Positions 61,047 to 64,000 of a DNA stretch of 64,000 nt are shown here, piece by piece. Source of the stretch: Actinoplanes derwentensis. Its GTDB lineage: Bacteria > Actinomycetota > Actinomycetes > Mycobacteriales > Micromonosporaceae. Numbering within the stretch: position 1 is the first letter of the stretch; the number at the start of each line of letters is the position of its first letter. The translations under genes and the position numbers were made by a program. Location: positions 7,402,001 through 7,466,000 of the forward strand of contig NZ_LT629758.1 in NCBI RefSeq assembly GCF_900104725.1, read 5' to 3'. The notes under the pieces were generated by a model. That model ran no database searches, had not been told where the DNA came from, and saw only the letters and a list, made by a program, of their open reading frames with translations.

Positions 61047-61490
61047 CTAGTGCCGGCGGGCCTCCTGCTGGTAAAGAAGCTCCAAAATGGACCGGGTCGC
61101 CTCGAACCAGCGGTCCAGCCAGTCCGACGGCGGCAAGGTGCCACGGGCCGGGAGTTCCATCAGCAGCCCGCGCAACAGCGGATGATCGGCCATCGACTGG
61201 CCGGACGAGCCGCTGTCGCTCCAACTGCTGCTGGAGCTGAAGGAATCACTCAGGCCCTGCATGTCCAGGGAGGGGAGCTTCGCGGCCCGGTCCAGCGGGC
61301 TGCTCGGCTCGAGGCTGCTGTGCGACCGTCCCGGCGACCGGGTCGGCAGGCCTGACGTGGAGCGGACCAGTTCGCCGTCGGTGCTGTCCAGCGCGTCGCG
61401 CCGGCCCTGCCGGTACGCACTCACACCGCCGCTGAACCGATCCTGCGCCGTCGGCGAACCGTTGCTGAGATTGTCGGAACCAATCGTCAT
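61047..61490 (-). CDS. Hypothetical Ser-rich protein (147 aa)
   Basis: A 147-residue soluble protein starting MTIGSDNLSNGSPTAQDRF, with AGGCAGG upstream. Residues about 1-90 are Ser/Asp/Gly-rich and probably disordered. The last 45 residues are helical and Trp/Leu-rich (PPSDWLDRWFEATRSILELL), a likely binding module. No family was recognised. It is followed by 160 bp of non-coding repeats. Confidence 0.6.
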   Translation of the reverse strand: MTIGSDNLSNGSPTAQDRFSGGVSAYRQGRRDALDSTDGELVRSTSGLPTRSPGRSHSSLEPSSPLDRAAKLPSLDMQGLSDSFSSSSSWSDSGSSGQSMADHPLLRGLLMELPARGTLPPSDWLDRWFEATRSILELLYQQEARRH

Positions 61491-61653
61491 CTGCCTGCCT
61501 TGCCTCGTTCGGTGATGTGTCCCGGCCCACAGCGCAGTCCGGTCCGCGCTTGGACTCTTCAACGAGGCGATCCCGGTCCAGCGACGGAAAAACGGGCAAA
61601 TAGCAACGACCGGCCCGGGCGATCATGTCGCCGGACCGGCCGTACCTACGTTC

Positions 61654-61878
61654 TCAGAGGTCGAACTCGCCGTCCTTGGCACCACCCACGAACGCGTCCC
61701 ATTCGGCGGCTGTGAAGATCAGCGCCGCGCCGGCGGGGTTCTTCGAGTCCCGTACCGCGATCGCCTCCCCGACAAACGCCACCTCGACACAGTTGTCGCA
61801 GTTGGGGCCACTGCGCGTGCTCTTGAACCACTGGGCCCGGTTCAGGTCGACCCGGAGGCCCTTCGCCTCGATTTCCAC
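61654..61878 (-). CDS. DUF397-domain protein
   Basis: A 74-residue DUF397 protein: WFKSTRSGPNCDNCVEVAF, then IAVRDSKNPAGAALIFTAAEWDAFV. Proteins of this family are encoded beside XRE/DUF5753 regulators and act with them, as in WhiJ-type and BldB-associated systems. The gene overlaps the upstream regulator by 37 bp. An additional Cys (CDNC) is present. Confidence 0.92.
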   Translation of the reverse strand: MEIEAKGLRVDLNRAQWFKSTRSGPNCDNCVEVAFVGEAIAVRDSKNPAGAALIFTAAEWDAFVGGAKDGEFDL

Positions 61879-62720
61879 AATGGCTCCTCTACCAGCATCT
61901 CGATCATCTCGATGGAATCCTCCGGATCAAGGGCGGCAGCCCGGATGATGTCGAAGACCTCGCGGTACTTGCGGAGTTCGTCGTCCTTCTCCAGGAAGAG
62001 ACCGCCAGCCGCGTTCTCGGTGAAGACCACGGCGGGATCTATGTCCGGGAAGTCGAGAATCGTGAACGTGCCGTCCATGGCGGCGTGTGCGCCGACCTCG
62101 AACGGCAGGATCTGGAGAGTCACATTCGGCAACCGCGCGGCCTCGACCAGATGTCGAAGCTGGTCACGCATGATCGCGTCACCGCCGACGGGGCGACTCA
62201 CCACCGCTTCATCGAGCACCACCCAAAGATCTATTGGATCGTCCTGAATCAACAACGACTGGCGTTGCATGCGGACGCGGACCCGATGCGCGATTCTCTG
62301 ATCGGTGTCATCCCATCGGGCGGATCCAATGAGAGCCAGGGCGTATTCCTCACTCTGCAACAGACCGGGAATCACTTGCTGTTCGTACGCCTGAATTGAT
62401 CTAGCTTCAGCTTCGAAGCCGACATAAGTGCTGTTCAGGACGGTGGAGAACGGATGCCACCAGCCTTTCTGACGGGCGTCTCGCGATATTTCTACTAGTT
62501 CGCCCGCTATGTCAGGATTCACACCATAAATGGCCAACATGTCACTTACGTCAACAGGGCTGGCACTGGTATGTCCGGTTTCGATGCGGGATATCTTCGA
62601 TGGCGAACAACCAAGTCGTTCCGCCACCACGTCGATGGTCACGCCGGCCGCCTCACGATGTCTGCGCAGTTCCACACCGAGGCGGCGTCGACGGAGGGTG
62701 GGGCTGCGGCGTCGATTCAC
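61842..62720 (-). CDS. XRE-family regulator with DUF5753 domain (WhiJ-like)
   Basis: A 292-residue regulator. The N-terminal Cro/C1 helix-turn-helix (about 14-70: LGVELRRHREAAGVTIDVVA, GCSPSKISRIETGHTSASP) is followed by DUF5753 (about 105-280; ARSIQAYEQQVIPGLLQSEEYA, NVTLQILPFEVGAHAAMDGTF). These regulators, paired with DUF397 proteins, control development and secondary metabolism in streptomycetes. A perfect ATGCAA/TTGCAT inverted repeat lies 74 bp upstream and is a candidate operator. Confidence 0.93.
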   Translation of the reverse strand: MNRRRSPTLRRRRLGVELRRHREAAGVTIDVVAERLGCSPSKISRIETGHTSASPVDVSDMLAIYGVNPDIAGELVEISRDARQKGWWHPFSTVLNSTYVGFEAEARSIQAYEQQVIPGLLQSEEYALALIGSARWDDTDQRIAHRVRVRMQRQSLLIQDDPIDLWVVLDEAVVSRPVGGDAIMRDQLRHLVEAARLPNVTLQILPFEVGAHAAMDGTFTILDFPDIDPAVVFTENAAGGLFLEKDDELRKYREVFDIIRAAALDPEDSIEMIEMLVEEPLWKSRRRASGST

Positions 62721-63082
62721 CGATCCAGTCTCCCGGCGCGATCATGATCGTTCAAGCACAGTGGATGATCACGCAGGATCACGGAAGCGTGACATGCAAC
62801 TTGCATCGACGACACTGGTGGTGCAATCTTTCCGTATGGCCAGCGTCACTTAATGTTCTTGAGCGGCTTGGCCAGAAGTGGTTAATTAGTGCCAAAACGA
62901 CGTCCATCACGGGGCGCCGAGCCATCGGAGGTCCTTCATGGACTTCCGCCCCGACACGGGTGGGGCTGTTCGGCGGCAGTGACGTTCCGCAACCTCCTTC
63001 GATGGTCATATCCGTCGGGGGGTTGAAAAAGTGCAGTCAGGCGGCAAACTGATGCACTTGTCACCAAAGTCCACAATCCCAC
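62721..63082. other. 362-bp divergent regulatory region
   Basis: It separates the XRE regulator (minus) from the 109-aa gene (plus). It contains repeated GATCATGATC/GATCACG elements near 62741-62785, the inverted repeat at 62794-62806 and an A/T-rich stretch around 62880-62895. No coding frame was accepted. Confidence 0.5.
62794..62806. promoter_or_regulatory. ATGCAA-C-TTGCAT inverted repeat, candidate XRE operator
   Basis: Perfect 6-bp arms around a single base, located 74 bp before the regulator start in the divergent region. The size and symmetry suit a Cro/C1-type dimer. Confidence 0.45.
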
Positions 63083-63412
63083 ATGAGTCTCAGGGCAGGA
63101 GATGACGTGGTCCTACCTCGGTCCGGTGATGTAATCCACGTGACGAAGGCGGCAAGCGTCCAATTCGCGTCACCAATGTTGTTCCGGGTCATTCGCGTGC
63201 ACGACTGGCCGACCTATGAAGGATGGGTCTGGCTGGACGGCTACGAACTGAACTCGGCCGGTGACGCGGTCGAACGCCGATCCATCTTCGTACAGGTCAA
63301 CGGCCTGCGGCCGGTCGGAAAGGCGCCCGATCCGCGGGCACGCAACGGCCGGCAGCCCGCCACACGTCCGGGAGTCGTTCCGACCCGGACGGTTCGCGCC
63401 ACCAACCGCTAG
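63083..63412 (+). CDS. Hypothetical protein (109 aa) divergent from the XRE regulator
   Basis: A 109-residue soluble protein. The core is beta-rich (VVLPRSGDVIHVTKAA, MLFRVIRVHDWPTYEGWVWLDGYEL, RSIFVQVNGLRPVG) with a basic, disordered C-terminal tail. This pattern recurs in streptomycete and Micromonosporaceae genomes without assigned function. Its position opposite the XRE/DUF397 pair suggests that it may be a target of that regulator. No clear ribosome site was seen, so the start is uncertain. Confidence 0.6.
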   Translation: MSLRAGDDVVLPRSGDVIHVTKAASVQFASPMLFRVIRVHDWPTYEGWVWLDGYELNSAGDAVERRSIFVQVNGLRPVGKAPDPRARNGRQPATRPGVVPTRTVRATNR

Positions 63413-63419
63413 CGACTGA

Positions 63420-63998
63420 TCAGCCGGGACTGCTGGCAGACGGCACGACCGACGGCGAAGAGCCGTCCTGCGCGGCGGCCACGATGAGGGTGATGCGAGT
63501 GTCCGACGGCACTTGCTGGCCCTCCTCCGGGTCGCAGGCGATCACCGTGTCCGGTTCGGCATCGCTCTCCCGGCGGATCACCCGCCACCCCAGACCGGTA
63601 CGCGACAGAGCCGCCTGCGCGTCCGCGAGGGGCATCCCACGTAATGCGGGCACGGTCACCTCAGCATCGGCCGGATCGGTCGTCGCCGGGGTGGCCGGTG
63701 TCTCGACCTGCTGAGCCGGCGGGGTGGTGTTCCCGGGATCGGCTCGCCCTGTCGTGATGCGGACAGCGGTCGGTGTGGCCGTGGGTGGTTCGGTGTCCTC
63801 ACCGGCACTCTGCACGATCACCGCGACACCGAACCCGAGCAGACTCAGCAGCACCACCGCGACCGTGCCGACAGCGATCGGCGCCCACCAACGACCAGCC
63901 GGCTCGACCGCGGCCGGATCGGCCCAGCCGCTCTCCTCCTCGTAGGGATCGCGACGGACAGCGCCGTACGGCCGGACCCCGGCCCGGCCGGTCCACAC
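63420..63998 (-). CDS. Single-pass membrane protein with one PASTA domain, possibly 5'-truncated
   Basis: A 192-residue frame read from GTG at 63998; it may extend beyond the window. The cytoplasmic part is acidic (RRDPYEEESGWADP). One helix lies at about 39-62 (IAVGTVAVVLLSLLGFGVAV), a Thr/Pro-rich linker follows, and then a PASTA domain at about 113-175 (VTVPALRGMPLADAQAALSRT, PDTVIACDPEEGQQVP). No kinase domain is present in the visible part. It may read muropeptide or beta-lactam signals or be a decoy partner of PknB (inference). Confidence 0.75.
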   Translation of the reverse strand: MWTGRAGVRPYGAVRRDPYEEESGWADPAAVEPAGRWWAPIAVGTVAVVLLSLLGFGVAVIVQSAGEDTEPPTATPTAVRITTGRADPGNTTPPAQQVETPATPATTDPADAEVTVPALRGMPLADAQAALSRTGLGWRVIRRESDAEPDTVIACDPEEGQQVPSDTRITLIVAAAQDGSSPSVVPSASSPG

Positions 63999-64000
63999 GT

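Overview
The window is high-GC actinobacterial chromosome, most likely from the Micromonosporaceae (an Actinoplanes-like organism). This rests on the strong G/C third-position bias, frequent GTG/TTG starts, HAIR-type HspR operators, CrgA, DUF881 and class E sortase genes, XRE/DUF397 pairs, and the conserved fhaA-fhaB-pstP-rodA-pbpA-pknA-pknB block. The species assignment is inference. No rRNA, CRISPR array, insertion sequence or prophage was recognised; two tRNA genes are present.

Layout. 1-2.8 kb: the end of an MFS sugar-efflux-type transporter, a two-gene K+/H+ antiporter unit and a small conserved protein. 2.9-7.2 kb: the dnaK-grpE-dnaJ-hspR heat-shock operon (minus strand) with HAIR operators in front of dnaK. 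7.3-12.1 kb: two overlapping dynamin-like GTPase genes plus a conserved hypothetical. 12.1-17.4 kb: a low-complexity membrane protein divergent from a three-gene 2-oxoacid dehydrogenase operon (E1alpha, E1beta, E2); a CRP/GlxR-like site lies between them. 17.6-22.3 kb: a small basic protein and a 1405-residue FG/YG-repeat protein ending in one membrane helix and an LppU-like outer domain. 22.4-25.6 kb: a thioredoxin-NHL protein, an ECF sigma factor and its membrane partner. 25.6-28.9 kb: the pxpBCA 5-oxoprolinase operon, a hemolysin-III (PAQR) protein and a small membrane protein. 29-37.2 kb: SixA-like phosphatase, FadE5-type acyl-CoA dehydrogenase, SpoIIE-type phosphatase, a phosphoribosyltransferase, dcd and assorted small genes. 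37.3-39.7 kb: an HTH/PIN toxin-antitoxin pair and a TTA-containing hypothetical next to tRNA-Gly(CCC). 39.9-45.7 kb: a LamG-like secreted protein, two CNNM/CorC membrane proteins and EtfD. 45.8-58.6 kb: the envelope-growth and division region (crgA, DUF881, sortase E, trpG, pknB, pknA, pbpA, rodA, pstP, fhaB, fhaA). 58.9 kb to the end: tRNA-Leu(CAG), a WecG/TagA glycosyltransferase, an XRE/DUF397 regulator locus and a PASTA protein.

How it works together. The 49.8-58.6 kb block is one transcription unit of 4-bp overlaps and short gaps. It pairs two Ser/Thr kinases with their phosphatase, FHA readers and the RodA/PbpA peptidoglycan synthase. FadE5-type dehydrogenase (29.6 kb) and EtfD (43.5 kb) are functionally linked, because EtfD passes electrons from acyl-CoA dehydrogenases to the respiratory chain. 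Both have a TTAC-N6-GTAA palindrome inside their probable promoters, suggesting one TetR-type regulator.

Points most worth a second look: the giant nucleoporin-like FG-repeat protein; the shared fatty-acid operator; a near-perfect actinobacterial LexA box between dcd and a flavin-oxidase-like gene; and an apparent -1 frameshift separating a Pro/Gln-rich segment from the class E sortase.
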